Assembly (NCBI GenBank): GCA_026027325.1
Contig: JAMSLZ010000003.1
Coordinates: 2,790,001 to 2,854,000, forward strand
Length of the DNA stretch: 64,000 nucleotides
Reading direction: 5' to 3'
Origin: Actinomucor elegans
Taxonomy: Eukaryota; Mucoromycota; Mucoromycetes; Mucorales; Mucoraceae
Shown here: one piece after another, positions 1 to 10,601 of the stretch
Layout of the letters: every line of letters begins with the position of its first letter
Numbering within the stretch: position 1 is the first letter of the stretch
Notes under the pieces: generated by a model
Databases searched by the model: none
Seen by the model: the letters and a program-made list of their open reading frames with translations, nothing else
Told to the model about the DNA's origin: nothing
Position numbers and translations under genes: made by a program

Positions 1-194
1 TCAAAAGAAATACTTGCTCTTTTATAAGATATACGCGTATAATTGTTTTGTATAGAATTATTGTTATATAATAAAAAACGGCAAAAAGAAAGTATAAAGC
101 CAGGAATAAATCATAACTGCTGATATTTCAGTACATATCAGTATTCCATCTATTTGCTAAAAGATAAAAATTAGTTAATATGTTTTGCTTTTAT

Positions 195-444
195 CTAAGC
201 TGCTGTTTCGTTATTCCAATCTCGCAAGAAGGTAGCAAGCAAGTGTTTTTTGAAATTATTCAATCCAGCTACCCAATCAAAATCCCGATAATTATAATTC
301 CCGCTTCGAGCTCTATGGTTTAAGCAAAAGCCTGCGCACAAATGGCCATGCAACCAACATTGGACTCGAAAATAACTGTGCCAATGCGTCTACCTCGTAA
401 CAACAATATAAAATCAGAAGATCTGGTATATTCAGTAAGAATAA
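195..444 (-). CDS. 3' exons of an unrecognised small gene
   Basis: Two minus-strand exons can be joined: 444-394 and 310-195, with a GTAGAC...AG intron between them. The joint keeps one frame and reads TEYTRSSDFILLLRA, then a stretch containing YNYRDFDWVAGLNNFKKHL, ending ETAA and a TAG stop. Codon choice and the amphipathic, aromatic-rich sequence look coding. A 16-nt exon near 523-508 and an ATG near 673 could complete the 5' end, giving a protein of about 60 residues, but that part is guesswork. The gene would diverge from GCN5 at 799. I do not recognise the family. The alternative is a chance open stretch. Confidence 0.38.
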
Positions 445-798
445 CTTGAAAATAAGCGAAAAAAAAACTATCAAATTCGACTATTGTACTATAGTAATAG
501 ATACACTTTCTCTTAAACAAGACTTGAAAGTTGCATATATGGACATGTTTATCCGTCAGAGAATATAGACACAACCAAAGTTTGATGTATGACAAGACAA
601 AGATCTAACCGAAAAACTGTTTCCTTGTCCCTCCCATCATCGGATTCAGCAGTAATCCACTATCACCCACCATGGTAGCAATTGATGACGTTGACTGGCT
701 TCTATTTTTTTTTTTTTTTTTTCCTGTTTAATAATAATAAAAAAGGAACACACTTGAATATCTTCTTTTTTGTTGCATGTGCCAGAAACTAGCGTAAC
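445..798. other. Divergent 5' region between the edge gene and GCN5
   Basis: It contains a T tract at about 707-722 and an ATG-rich C/T leader just upstream of the GCN5 start. Part may be first exons of the minus-strand gene. I see no other feature. Confidence 0.4.
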
Positions 799-3279
799 AT
801 GTCTTGTACATTACCCGAATCATTAAATGAGTTATTTCCTCAGCTTGCTACCATGAGTGAAACCGACAAAATATTGAAATTAGCGCGACACATGGCTTGC
901 GATCAGTGCTCGGATTGTCAAGGTTGGAGGCCCAATTTCTCGCTCGAGTTTAATCAAGAAGATACCAGTTGTCTCTGTGGACACGATGCCGATCAACACA
1001 TTGATGATAAACAAGATTTTATTCGACGATTAAAAGTTGCACTACGTATTGATGAATTATTAGAGGTGTGTAGGTAGATCCATTAAACATGTCGCGCGAT
1101 CTAACTTTTTTTTTTTCCCAATAGGAAAAGGGCAAATTAGAAGACTATGATTACGTAGATGATGATATCCTATCATTGAAAAAGTAAGAGAACAGACAAA
1201 CACGCAGCGCATAAAACGAATGCTGATCTTTACTAGACAGATTTCATATAATGCTACACGGGCACAGTCAACTGATTTTCTATCTGAAGCATCATCACCT
1301 TCTTCAATAGATGGAGGTAACTAAAACAAAACAAAACAAAAAAGACATTAATAACGTACCTTCAATATTAATTTTATTACCATGGTTAGAGGAAAGATCA
1401 TCGAAGCGGCATAGAGACAGTAGCGATGAAGAAGAAGAAGAAGAGGAGGATGAAGCAAAACGATTTAAATCTTACGAGAGCGATGAAGACAAGGGCAAGT
1501 CGGTCGTCTTGACTGAGCATCATCGAGAAGAGGACGATGAGGAAGATGATGAGTCTGAGGAAGAAGACGAGGAAGAAGAGGACGATGAGGAAGAAGAAGA
1601 AGAAGAAGAGGATGATGATGATGAGGAAGAGGAAGAGGAAGAGGAAGAATATGATACGTTTGAAGATGCCAAGGAAGAATTGAATCCACCTGAATCGGGA
1701 AAAACAGACCTGCTACTTAAAGACGATTCTATGCTCATCGATCATCAACAGAATGAATTTCCTGAGAAAAAAGAAGCGCATAGCCCAAAACATACAGAAG
1801 ATGAGGAAGAGGATGAAGAGGATGAGGAAGAGGATGAAGTAGATGAAGAGGAATACGAGACAGCACTAGTGACAAAAGCAGAACGCGCCTTGTTGAATCA
1901 AGCTATTCCCAAAATCAAGAGTGAAACGGAAGAAGGTGAACGACTATTGAACGAAGAGGCACTCAAAGTCAATGGAGCGATTGATGCAAAAGAGGGTATT
2001 TTGGACGTGAATGGCAATGTCAAGATTCTAGCAGATTTCAAGCCTTCAGAAAAAAAAGAGAGTCCAGCTATGTTTGAAGAAAGGACTGGAGTGATCGAAG
2101 TGCGAGTAGTCGAAAACGATGGCAGTCGAGATAGTATGATTCTATTAACTGGATTAAAGAACATTTTCCAAAAGCAACTACCAAAAATGCCCAAAGAGTA
2201 TATTGCTCGACTGGTTTATGATCGAAACCATAAAAGCATGGCTTTGATTCGAAAGCCAATGAAAGTGATTGGTGGGATATGTTATAGGCCTTTTGATCCA
2301 CAAGAGTTTGCAGAGATCGTGTTTTGTGCAATTGCCTCGACTGAGCAAGTGAAAGGTTATGGTTCTTTTCTGATGAACCATTTGAAAGATTATGTCTCGG
2401 GAAATACCAATATGAAACATTATTTGACCTATGCTGATAACTATGCCACTGGATACTTTAAAAAGCAGGGTTTTACAACAGATATCACATTAGACAAACG
2501 GAAATGGGTCGGCTATATTAAAGATTATGAAGGTGGAACAATCATGCAGGTTGGTTAGCTACTGTTTTTAAGCGTTTGTTACTGACTTTTATACAGTGCA
2601 CAACGGTTCCTAAAGTTAAATATTTACATGTACATGATACATTGGCGATTCAACGAAAAGCAGTTTATGAGAAAATGAAGGAATATTCAACATCACATAT
2701 CGTATACCCAGGCTTACAAATGCCAGTGAATGAGCAAGGAAAAAGATGCATTGATCCATACAAAGTACCTGGTGTAAAAGAATCAGGTTGGACGCCCGAA
2801 ATGGATGCACTGTAAGTACATGGCTGCGTATGACTGAATTGCATATTCATCCTAGTCTATCTAGTTCAAATCGACCTCGCCATCCTCCACATTACAACCA
2901 AATGCGGCATTTGGTCAGTGAGTTACGCGCCCATGCCCATTCTTGGCCCTTTCACGAAGCTGTTAATGCAGAAGAAGTGACTGATTACTATGATGTTATT
3001 ACAGAGCCAATGGGTAATATACTATCAATTACTGCAATACAAGCATAACTGACATTGATTTCATTAGATTTAACTACTCTGGATCAAAACGTAGAAACAG
3101 ATGTTTATCAAACTATGGAAGAGTTCATTCGAGACGTACAAAAGATTTTTGACAACTGTAGAGTGTATAATGCAGAAGCGACCAATTATGCACGCTGTGC
3201 AAATCGACTCGAAAGATACTTTAAGGAACGCCTTCGTGTCTGGACAAATGGAGATGAAGAGACCAACGAAGAAGCTTAA
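799..3279 (+). CDS. GCN5: Histone acetyltransferase Gcn5 (SAGA catalytic subunit)
   Basis: Seven exons (799-1065, 1125-1183, 1237-1316, 1390-2549, 2597-2811, 2856-3013, 3068-3279) give 716 residues. Gcn5 acetylates lysines of histone H3 in SAGA-type complexes. The acetyltransferase domain lies at about residues 365-520. It has the catalytic Glu in the [12 protein letters not shown] stretch ([14 protein letters not shown]) and the acetyl-CoA loop QVKGYG. The C-terminal bromodomain, about 600-710, keeps ITEPMD and the acetyl-lysine Asn in CRVYNAE. The first 60 residues carry a C-X2-C...C-X-CGH motif that resembles the start of the animal PCAF N-terminal domain, which yeast Gcn5 lacks. Residues about 140-320 are an extremely Glu/Asp-rich linker. 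Introns are 44-74 nt. The gene converges on TRAPPC2 with 57 nt between stop codons. Confidence 0.95.
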
Positions 3280-3336
3280 TATCTATATCATGACACTGTA
3301 AATAAAAGCCTAATGATCATGTTATTACAGAGTTTA

Positions 3337-4008
3337 TTAGAGGAATCGTCTTGCAATAAGCTTGATTCTGTTATCAAAAGAAGGGTTGGCAATAGTTGAA
3401 TTCTTTTCATAGAATGGATTCATCAACACCTATTTGGACAGTCAAATTACTATGACTATATTGTTTTTGCAGTATTATATCATCTACCTTTATATACAGT
3501 TCATAAACCTCTGTAAAGAATTGCTTTATGCTGTCCTCCGACTTTTGATCATGTAATAGCATAAATTTGACGTCTATAGTTTCATTCAAAAAAGTTGGTT
3601 AATTGTTGTTCATTTGTATGTTTCGAAACAAAAGATATTTACTTCCAGCTGTAACAAAACACGATACATAAAACTCGTTGAATCTATCAATAGATTTAAG
3701 GTACCTAGAGCATTATCAGTGAGTGATACAGTATAATAGAAAATTGTGATGCATTACATTGCTGTTGTGTTCCATTGGTATTCTTCTACTACATCTAACG
3801 CTGCATGAATGATGAATTGGTTTAAATGTTTATGATCGTCCCTTTGCTAAAGAATGATGGAGGTTTAATGGAAAGCAAAGCGTGTTTTTGATATGAACTT
3901 TACTCGGTTCGATTCTATGAATGCAGATGAGCGCGAAGAAGGAACAATTTCAGTTTCGTATATGGGATTATCTGTAGCTCCTACGATTGCGAAATAGTAA
4001 TTTGACAT
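3337..4008 (-). CDS. TRAPPC2: TRAPP subunit 2 (sedlin/Trs20)
   Basis: Five short minus-strand exons (4008-3904, 3846-3758, 3704-3643, 3573-3488, 3429-3337) join in frame to 144 residues, the usual sedlin length of about 140. TRAPPC2 is a longin-fold adaptor subunit of the TRAPP complexes, which act as Rab GTPase exchange factors in ER-Golgi and autophagy traffic. Diagnostic stretches are [15 protein letters not shown] at the N-terminus, [16 protein letters not shown], then [11 protein letters not shown] and [11 protein letters not shown], and the hallmark MNPFYEKNS near the end. All introns are GT-AG, 53-69 nt. Only one exon is a long open stretch, so a simple ORF scan misses the gene. Confidence 0.93.
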
Positions 4009-4285
4009 TTTTTCTTCTTTTTTTTTTTCGCTACAGATGCTTGGAAAAAGGTTACTGAATCTGGGTATAAAGCTTAGTTCATGTACGGGGCGTTATTATT
4101 ATTATTATTATCAAGTTTACGCGAGTTTGATTGGATGCCGGTCACTACATAGAAAAGATTCCGTTTTATTTAACTTTGTTGAGATTCATTCAATTTTTTT
4201 TTAGTATGCGCCTACATAATAGCTAATACGCTATAGCAACAAGTCAACCTTTGTAGATACATATATGGTTCAATAGGTATAACAC

Positions 4286-4659
4286 ATGCTTTATTATTAC
4301 AGCAAGCAAAAAGAGCCATTATACTCTCGATTAATTCATTGTTATAATACAGCGGCTTTATATAATAGAATACCTAAGGTCTGGCCTTTGAGGAATGCTG
4401 ATTTGGTCATTAACAGTCCAAGCCAGTCAAAGGTAATCTGAGTGTAATGAAATTTAAGATGAAATTGCATATCTATATTCAGAGCCTATTTTGAAGAATG
4501 AAAAAATCAAGCACTGATACATGAGGTATCTTGACATGCTCGTGGCTGAACAAGCTGCCGAACTTTGATAGTATCTACAATCTAGATCTGATTTTAAAAA
4601 AAGCAAATGGAGCGTCACTAAAAACAAAAGGGTTAAAAACGTATACCGTGGGCGCGTAA
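4286..4659 (+). CDS. Possible two-exon small protein
   Basis: An ATG at 4286 opens a 49-codon exon (4286-4432) ending at a good donor, AAG then GTAATC. The nearest in-phase acceptor with an open continuation leads to 4555-4659, which ends in TAA. The product would be 83 residues, Tyr/Leu/Lys-rich, with LYNRIPKVWPLRNADL in the middle and KTYTVGA at the end. The 122-nt intron is longer than usual here. No family is recognised. It could be spurious, or part of a longer gene with a mitochondrial-looking ORF that starts at 4036. Confidence 0.3.
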
Positions 4660-5097
4660 AATGCATCTGAAGAATAGATGCAACGCTCCTTTTTAAACAT
4701 GTTCTAGTCTTTAAAAGCGATACTAAGCTAGAGTAGATCATGAAATACAGTGAATTTGATAATGGAATGAATGTACACACAAACAAATTTTGCCAAACTT
4801 ACTGAATAAACACTTGTATATACTCCAACTTCAAGCATGCAAGAAATGAATCACGGCCTTTTTATTTTAACCAAATACAATCGACATTCAATCTATGCAA
4901 TCATAATATCGACTCAATCAAAAAATAAAATCTTGGCCACTAAGCCAATGAAAGGCATAATGCAAGTGTAACAGTACTCGAAAAAAAAAAGAACATCAAT
5001 TCTTAGTTCTGTGTGGCTCATTTAGTTTAAATAGCGTATATAATTAGTAGTTATAGTTGGCTTCTTTTTTTATTATTATTCCTATTACATATACAGC
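4660..5097. other. AT-rich spacer
   Basis: No supported gene on either strand. A 110-codon minus-strand open frame (4454-4786) runs through it and the preceding ORF but lacks a recognisable protein pattern. Probably the promoter region of the membrane-protein gene at 5098. Confidence 0.4.
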
Positions 5098-6267
5098 ATG
5101 CATGTATCATATGAAAGACGTGTCGCTGCATCATTAATTATGATCGTTTTGAACAATATTACTTTGGGGCTACTTGGTATATATTTGTAAACATTAAAAG
5201 TAATGACTATAGCGATAAGCAATTGATAAAGGGAAGAGACGATATCAATAGTCATGTAACATTATTTTATGTTCTACTAGCCACACCTATTTTAATTGCT
5301 GGGCATGGAATAGTGCCTTTATGTATTTTAATCAGTGATCTGTCTGGTGGGCATGTCAAACAAGTATAGTTGCTATTTTGCCCCATGCAAGATATTTCAT
5401 CGACTTTGATTCCCAAGACCAGTTCGATCAATACCAACAAGACGGTAGCGAGGAAAATTGCAGTAACCGCAAGGAAGACTATAACATCGACATAGATGGC
5501 ATATTAGTAAACCATCTTGTTAACGTTGATAGTCATGAAAACGATAAATATAGCACTCTACTGTCAACAATCATATGGCTTCCAAAATACCAGCTTAAAA
5601 TAACCAAAAAAGTGGAACGTCCTCGGATATTAACTCTACCAGATAAGAGATATGTCGGTGATCCTACTTTTGATGGGATGTATCCTATGAAAAGTAGCAT
5701 GTGCTGCTTATTTGATGTTGTTCAATGTATTTTGGCAACCATTGTATCATGTATATGCTTACAAAATATCAATATGATGCGCACATAATGGACATTTTAT
5801 CAATGTTAGCAAGTTATCATTTATTATATTTGATGGCCAGCACAGCATGCAATCCAAGCTACTATTGCAAACCAGTTATATGTATACCTAAAAAGCAGTT
5901 GGAAACATATGAGAAGATCGACAACAGATTACGACACCCAGAGTGGCGCTTGCGTATCCATTTTTTTTTTTTTTTTTGACAAAGGACGACAAATTTATTC
6001 ATTTTTCTTCTCCTGTCAATATCTATATGTTTAATAACTGCGCTACTGATGTGCATGAACAAAAACGGCACATTGTTATTGTCGTTAAGCCCAGCTTGGG
6101 TATTATTTGTAACCGCAGTTGGCCCTTTGTTAGTCTTCCTACTCGAGGATACATTCGCTGATATCTTTCTTCTCTTAGTAATGGTTACATTGGTAGTTTG
6201 CTCTTACTTAAATGCTACACCTACACAAAAATACCCGAGTAGTATAAATTGGCTGTCTCGTTTCTAA
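5098..6267 (+). CDS. Unrecognised multi-pass membrane protein
   Basis: Three open frames that look frameshifted become one 314-residue protein when four GT-AG introns are removed. Exons are 5098-5186, 5252-5363, 5423-5750, 5810-5942 and 5985-6267; every junction keeps phase, with introns of 65, 59, 59 and 42 nt. The last intron contains an 17-nt T run. About six hydrophobic segments are visible: two near the N-terminus, one in the middle (about 150-178) and three near the C-terminus (from about 215). A hydrophilic loop of roughly 85 residues, rich in Asp, Asn and Gln, follows the first pair. I do not recognise the family and assign no function. The start could lie further upstream, and the fourth intron has a weak donor (GTGGCG). 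Confidence 0.6.
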
Positions 6268-6877
6268 ACACCTACTACTTTATCGTATATTAACATATGC
6301 CAGAGTTGTGAAAGTAATTAGATACGCTCAGGTATCCTTTATTAGCACCACAAAGCTATATCTAGATCAACAAGATGCAGATATACTGCAATGATTTTTC
6401 AAGCAAAGTATATAACCATTCTTTTTTCCAATAAACGATCTCACATGCATAATTTGGTTATAAATATAGCGCTTTATGTTACGTTTCTCCAGTTACCAAA
6501 AGCAATTGAAGTCATCGTGCGTCTAGGACATGCTATCTAAACCTATTGCTCCATATTTTCGCCAAGCCATACAATTGAAACTCACTGATTCTATAGGGTT
6601 GACAGCAATAGCTAGAGTATTTTTATATGCGAAAAAAGTAGATGATAATGAAGTAATATGCTATACGCTATGCTTTTGATCCATATGATAACAGCATGAA
6701 AAGTCGTTTTAATGTACTCTATGTATCACTAAATAAAATTATCATTAAAGTCGAAAAAAAAAAAACTGCTGTGAATCTTTGGCAATGATTGGACGACAGC
6801 GATTGAACGTGACCAAGGTAGATCGACAAGAAATCATTTGCACTTTCATTTAATAGATTTTTTATTTATTTATAAAC
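6268..6877. other. AT-rich spacer
   Basis: No gene seen. It holds A/T tracts and the putative promoter of the zinc-finger gene. Confidence 0.4.
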
Positions 6878-8023
6878 ATGACTGATATAATGGATAAGCA
6901 AAAGCACCCCAATAAGAAGCGAAAACAACCAAAAGTTATTGTGTACATTCCTATATTTACGGGACATGATGATCAACCTAGAAAATCAAATCGAGATTCT
7001 TGTTCAAACAGTGATTTACCCAATGTCTACGATCCAGACTTTCATTGTCGTGTATGTGATACTACCGAAACAAGTCTTTCAGATTATGTACGACATTTAG
7101 CCACTGTCCATGATATGGATAAGCAGGGCCGCGTTCAAAAGATGAAAAAAGTAGCCTCCAAGGAAAATAGGTTTTCGAGTAAAGACATGACAAAAGCAAA
7201 CGAGGAAGATAATGAAAAGGCTGCTCTGTCAGATAATAGTAGTGAAGACAAAATGATGATCAGTTCAGATGAAGACGAGGAGACAGTTTTATCAGAGGAA
7301 GAGGATGATCTGTATGAAGAGAATGATGAGACAGATGACAGCCAAGAGGAAGACGATATGTATACTTGCGTTATTAGCAATCGACGGCGTCGTAATAATA
7401 GAGGATCCACTCAAAAAACAGACAGAGAAGCAATAAAAGAAACAGATCCTAATGCAGCACCTGATATCAATGATCCAAATCATTATTGCTTTGCCTGCAA
7501 AATAAAACATCCTACAAGAGGCGCGTATCGTTTCCATCTCAAAAAAGAGCACCAGATACAGCACATACCCGTCAAGCCAAGAGATCTTCATTATAGCGAT
7601 ACAGTTGATCATGACTTTATACCCGACGAGAACGCTTTAATAGAACAGCTTGTTAACGCAACTTCTGTCAAGCAACAGCCCATGTCCATGACAGTCCACA
7701 AGAAGAAGCCTCTGGTAGACAATCAAAATAAGCCTCTTTTGGTAAACAATACTGATAAACCAACTTTAAAGTCATACTATTGTAATACATGTGAGACCAA
7801 TCTGCAAAGCACAGCTCGATATCAAATCCATGTAGAAAAGTATCACAAAAAAATGAATCGAGACAAAGAGGATACTATTCAACCAAATGTAAGGGATCCT
7901 GACTTTTACTGTCAAGTTTGCAAGATCACAAAACCCAATAGAAGAGCTTATCTGACACATCTTAGTATTATTCATAAAATAAATAATTGTACTACTGCAA
8001 ATGGTAGAAAATACCAGATGTAG
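6878..8023 (+). CDS. C2H2 zinc-finger protein with four fingers
   Basis: A single exon encodes 381 residues. Four C2H2 fingers of the form C-X2-C-X12-H-X4-H are visible, beginning at about residues 57, 204, 303 and 347. Three are introduced by a conserved Asp-Pro-(Asp/Asn)-(Phe/His)-(His/Tyr)-C lead, which suggests internal duplication. Between fingers 1 and 2 lies a strongly acidic Ser/Glu/Asp tract (about 110-165). A basic KKRKQPK patch near the N-terminus could be a nuclear signal. It is probably a nucleic-acid-binding nuclear protein, but target and role are unknown. The fingers are spaced apart rather than in tandem TGEKP arrays, so RNA or protein binding is also possible. Confidence 0.85.
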   Translation: MTDIMDKQKHPNKKRKQPKVIVYIPIFTGHDDQPRKSNRDSCSNSDLPNVYDPDFHCRVCDTTETSLSDYVRHLATVHDMDKQGRVQKMKKVASKENRFSSKDMTKANEEDNEKAALSDNSSEDKMMISSDEDEETVLSEEEDDLYEENDETDDSQEEDDMYTCVISNRRRRNNRGSTQKTDREAIKETDPNAAPDINDPNHYCFACKIKHPTRGAYRFHLKKEHQIQHIPVKPRDLHYSDTVDHDFIPDENALIEQLVNATSVKQQPMSMTVHKKKPLVDNQNKPLLVNNTDKPTLKSYYCNTCETNLQSTARYQIHVEKYHKKMNRDKEDTIQPNVRDPDFYCQVCKITKPNRRAYLTHLSIIHKINNCTTANGRKYQM

Positions 8024-9344
8024 AGTAGATCCCAGTCCTCTGTGTAAAATATAGCTCATCTTAATATAAGCGTGTTATATAATCGAAAGGGTTGCTTATG
8101 TGATTTGATGCATGTAATTAAGACAAGCATCAAACCTTCTTTTTGGTTATATCGCGCAATTTTAACCATCAAAGGAAAGAGGGGGTGGTGGTACAAATGG
8201 TCTATCCTAGCCATATGCCATGAACATGAGCTGTGGATGATGGATGCAGACCATAACAAATGAAAAGCATGGTAACAACAGCAAATATACTCACTGAAAC
8301 AACAAACCTATACAAGGCGATCTACAATGCAAAAAGATCGACATATTGGCTGTCATGACGATTAGGAGGCACTTCCGCCGTTAAAACCGATGTAGTGCGA
8401 ACACTCAAATAAGCATCAAGTGCTATTTATACCCTATTGCAGTTTAATTAATAGATGTGAGGCTGAGCATTGGAGATATTTTTGTCCAAAGCACCATATT
8501 GGGAATGGCAGGGAAAGCGATTCTGATTACATAAAGTCAGATCTGATTATACAACGTGTAATGACTCTTTTGAAGTTACATGATCTCATCGGTAAGGGGT
8601 GATATAAAAAAAAGCAGGTACTCAAAAAAGCAGCAATAAAAATAAAAAAAACGTAGCACTTTTTTTTTTTTTTTTTTGATATCTATCACTCTGAGAAGTT
8701 CACTTTACTACTATTTTATTATTTTATTTTATTTCCCCGCCCTTGACCATATATCCTCGCTAGATCAATTAGTGCGCAGCGTGCGAAAGTGTAGAAGGAT
8801 GAATGCGATTAAACTGACCAGGGACCAAATGTAATTAAACTAGAGCCAAATTGGAAATACATTACGGAAATACCGTACCGAACAAGAACAATGCGCATAT
8901 AATAGTAGCTTCATTTCGGAAATGAAAAAGAACGTGCAAGACTATGATGTTGGTTGGTCAATAAAATGTGGCGTGAGCTTTTTTTTTGATATTAAACGTG
9001 GACTGTTATACAAAACAAGTCAAACACATAAAAGGTAATTTTTTACATTACAACGTTTAAGATCGCGCGCTATTATGAAAACTAATAACCTAAATTTATT
9101 AAAAAATGGCACTATTCAATCTGTATCCTCAGTTTAGTATAACTTCTTGCTTGGAATCTTCTACTCAAAGCTTAAATACTCTTTTTGCACACACAGGGCC
9201 CATCACTGATAATAAAAAAGACCCGTTTTTTGTACACCGCAATGGCCAATGGAATGCCATAAAAGTTGGCCTGAGCATTTAGTATATAAAAAACGAGATT
9301 TTCAGATGTTTTCCTTGTTTCTTTCTTTCTCTTTTTCATACACA
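8024..9344. other. Spacer and promoter region
   Basis: No convincing gene. A T tract lies at about 8660-8677. Open frames at 8072-8263 and 8420-8602 have no recognisable protein pattern. The right end is the promoter of the homeodomain gene. Confidence 0.4.
9281..9290 (+). promoter_or_regulatory. TATA box of the homeodomain gene
   Basis: The element tatataaa sits about 55 nt upstream of the ATG at 9345, with a CCAAT sequence about 40 nt further upstream (near 9246). A C/T-rich leader lies between the TATA box and the start. Confidence 0.5.
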
Positions 9345-9941
9345 ATGCTATCGGTTAATAACATGCTCAATACTAAACAGCATACATACAAAAGACCAGC
9401 AGTGCTGGATATCAGTAACTTATTATGCACACCTGTATCAATGGATCAAAAGAGTCCTTCTCTATCACCTTCTCTTACTTGTTCACCTGCCAGTACATCT
9501 TCCTATACAAGCTATCCTTTTCCAACCCAACAAGAGCCCACTCTTTGGGAAGACGTAAAGAAACATAAACTTCAACGATCATCCTATCACAGTGGTTCGC
9601 ATACACCTATTTCTATGAATGATGAAGATATTGACATGCTGCGTGAAGGTAGCATGGATCGAGAGACAGAGGAAGAGGAGGACGAAGAAGATGAAGATGA
9701 AGATTCGCCCATTAAAGCCAAACGTAGAAGAGCCAATGCCAAACAACTCGAGGTATTGAATCGAGTGTTTGACCGCACTTTTTTCCCTTCAACACAGATG
9801 CGTGCTGAACTGGGTCGTCAGCTGGGCATGAGTCCTCGTACAGTACAGATTTGGTTTCAGAACCGACGTCAAGCTATGCGCACCAGAGAACGTCAACGAT
9901 TGATAAGACTTCGCAACAATGAAGCTAAGAAATCAGATTAA
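9345..9941 (+). CDS. Homeodomain transcription factor
   Basis: The 198-residue product has one homeodomain at about residues 125-183. It starts with KRRRANAKQL and the recognition helix reads VQIWFQNRRQAMR. A Glu/Asp-rich block precedes it and a Ser/Pro/Thr-rich region fills the N-terminal half. I chose the ATG at 9345, not the in-frame 9249 ATG, because a TATA box and pyrimidine leader lie between them. It probably binds DNA as a nuclear regulator; targets are unknown. The open frame is uninterrupted. A second, unrelated homeodomain gene lies at 62045. Confidence 0.88.
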   Translation: MLSVNNMLNTKQHTYKRPAVLDISNLLCTPVSMDQKSPSLSPSLTCSPASTSSYTSYPFPTQQEPTLWEDVKKHKLQRSSYHSGSHTPISMNDEDIDMLREGSMDRETEEEEDEEDEDEDSPIKAKRRRANAKQLEVLNRVFDRTFFPSTQMRAELGRQLGMSPRTVQIWFQNRRQAMRTRERQRLIRLRNNEAKKSD

Positions 9942-10601
9942 TCGTCATCTTACATGTACTATTTATTTATTTATTGGATTTTCACTCGAATCCGCCCTAA
10001 AAAAAAAAAATTGTGTAAATTCGCCCTTTCATCGCCGGCACTTTTTTTCCATTTCGTGCTCCTACTCAAAAAAAAAAAAAAAAAAAAAAAAAAATACCCT
10101 TTTTCTATGTTTCTTAAGATCCACACATACACACGCACAACTCACTTACAAAAACTATATAATCCTCTCAAAGCAGAAACTTAATAACTTATACATATGA
10201 ACATATACACCCTCTATAATAATAGTAATAAAACCAAAGAGAAAAGCTGGCTTTTTTTTTTAATATATATTCTATTTTCTGTTTGTTTCAAGATGCGAAT
10301 GATGATTGGATGCATTCGAAAAAAATACACCGGGGAAAGGGATTTTGGTATTAAAACTATAATAGTGGACACCTGGGGGTGGGGCTAATTTAATGAAAAA
10401 AGAAGGGTAATGTGTAACATCTATTGAGAAGATCCAACCTCATCCCCGCGCACTCTTTAAAAAGAAAGAGAAGCTATCACGAGATAATCGTGTCTAGGCT
10501 ATACTTGAATCAAGTAGTAAGAATGATGGATTAGAAGAAATTTAAATACGGTATATGCCATTCTTGATGGAATAATTCCCTCCCTCTTCCTTTATTCATC
10601 T
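9942..10601. other. AT-rich spacer with A tract
   Basis: It contains a 27-nt A run at about 10068-10094. Open frames overlapping the run are homopolymer artefacts. No gene seen. Confidence 0.4.

Noticed and set aside
1465..1738. Minus-strand frames rich in Ser, Leu, Pro and His opposite the GCN5 acidic linker
   Set aside because: They are antisense shadows of GAA/GAT repeats that encode the Glu/Asp linker.
4036..4206. Plus-strand ORF starting MLGKRLLNLGIKL with a mitochondrial-like N-terminus
   Set aside because: It starts 28 nt from the TRAPPC2 start on the opposite strand, contains a Tyr run from a TAT microsatellite, and I found no convincing downstream splice.
9919..10200. Open frames with poly-Lys or poly-Phe after the homeodomain gene
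   Set aside because: They run through a 27-nt A tract in the 3' region and have no protein-like composition.
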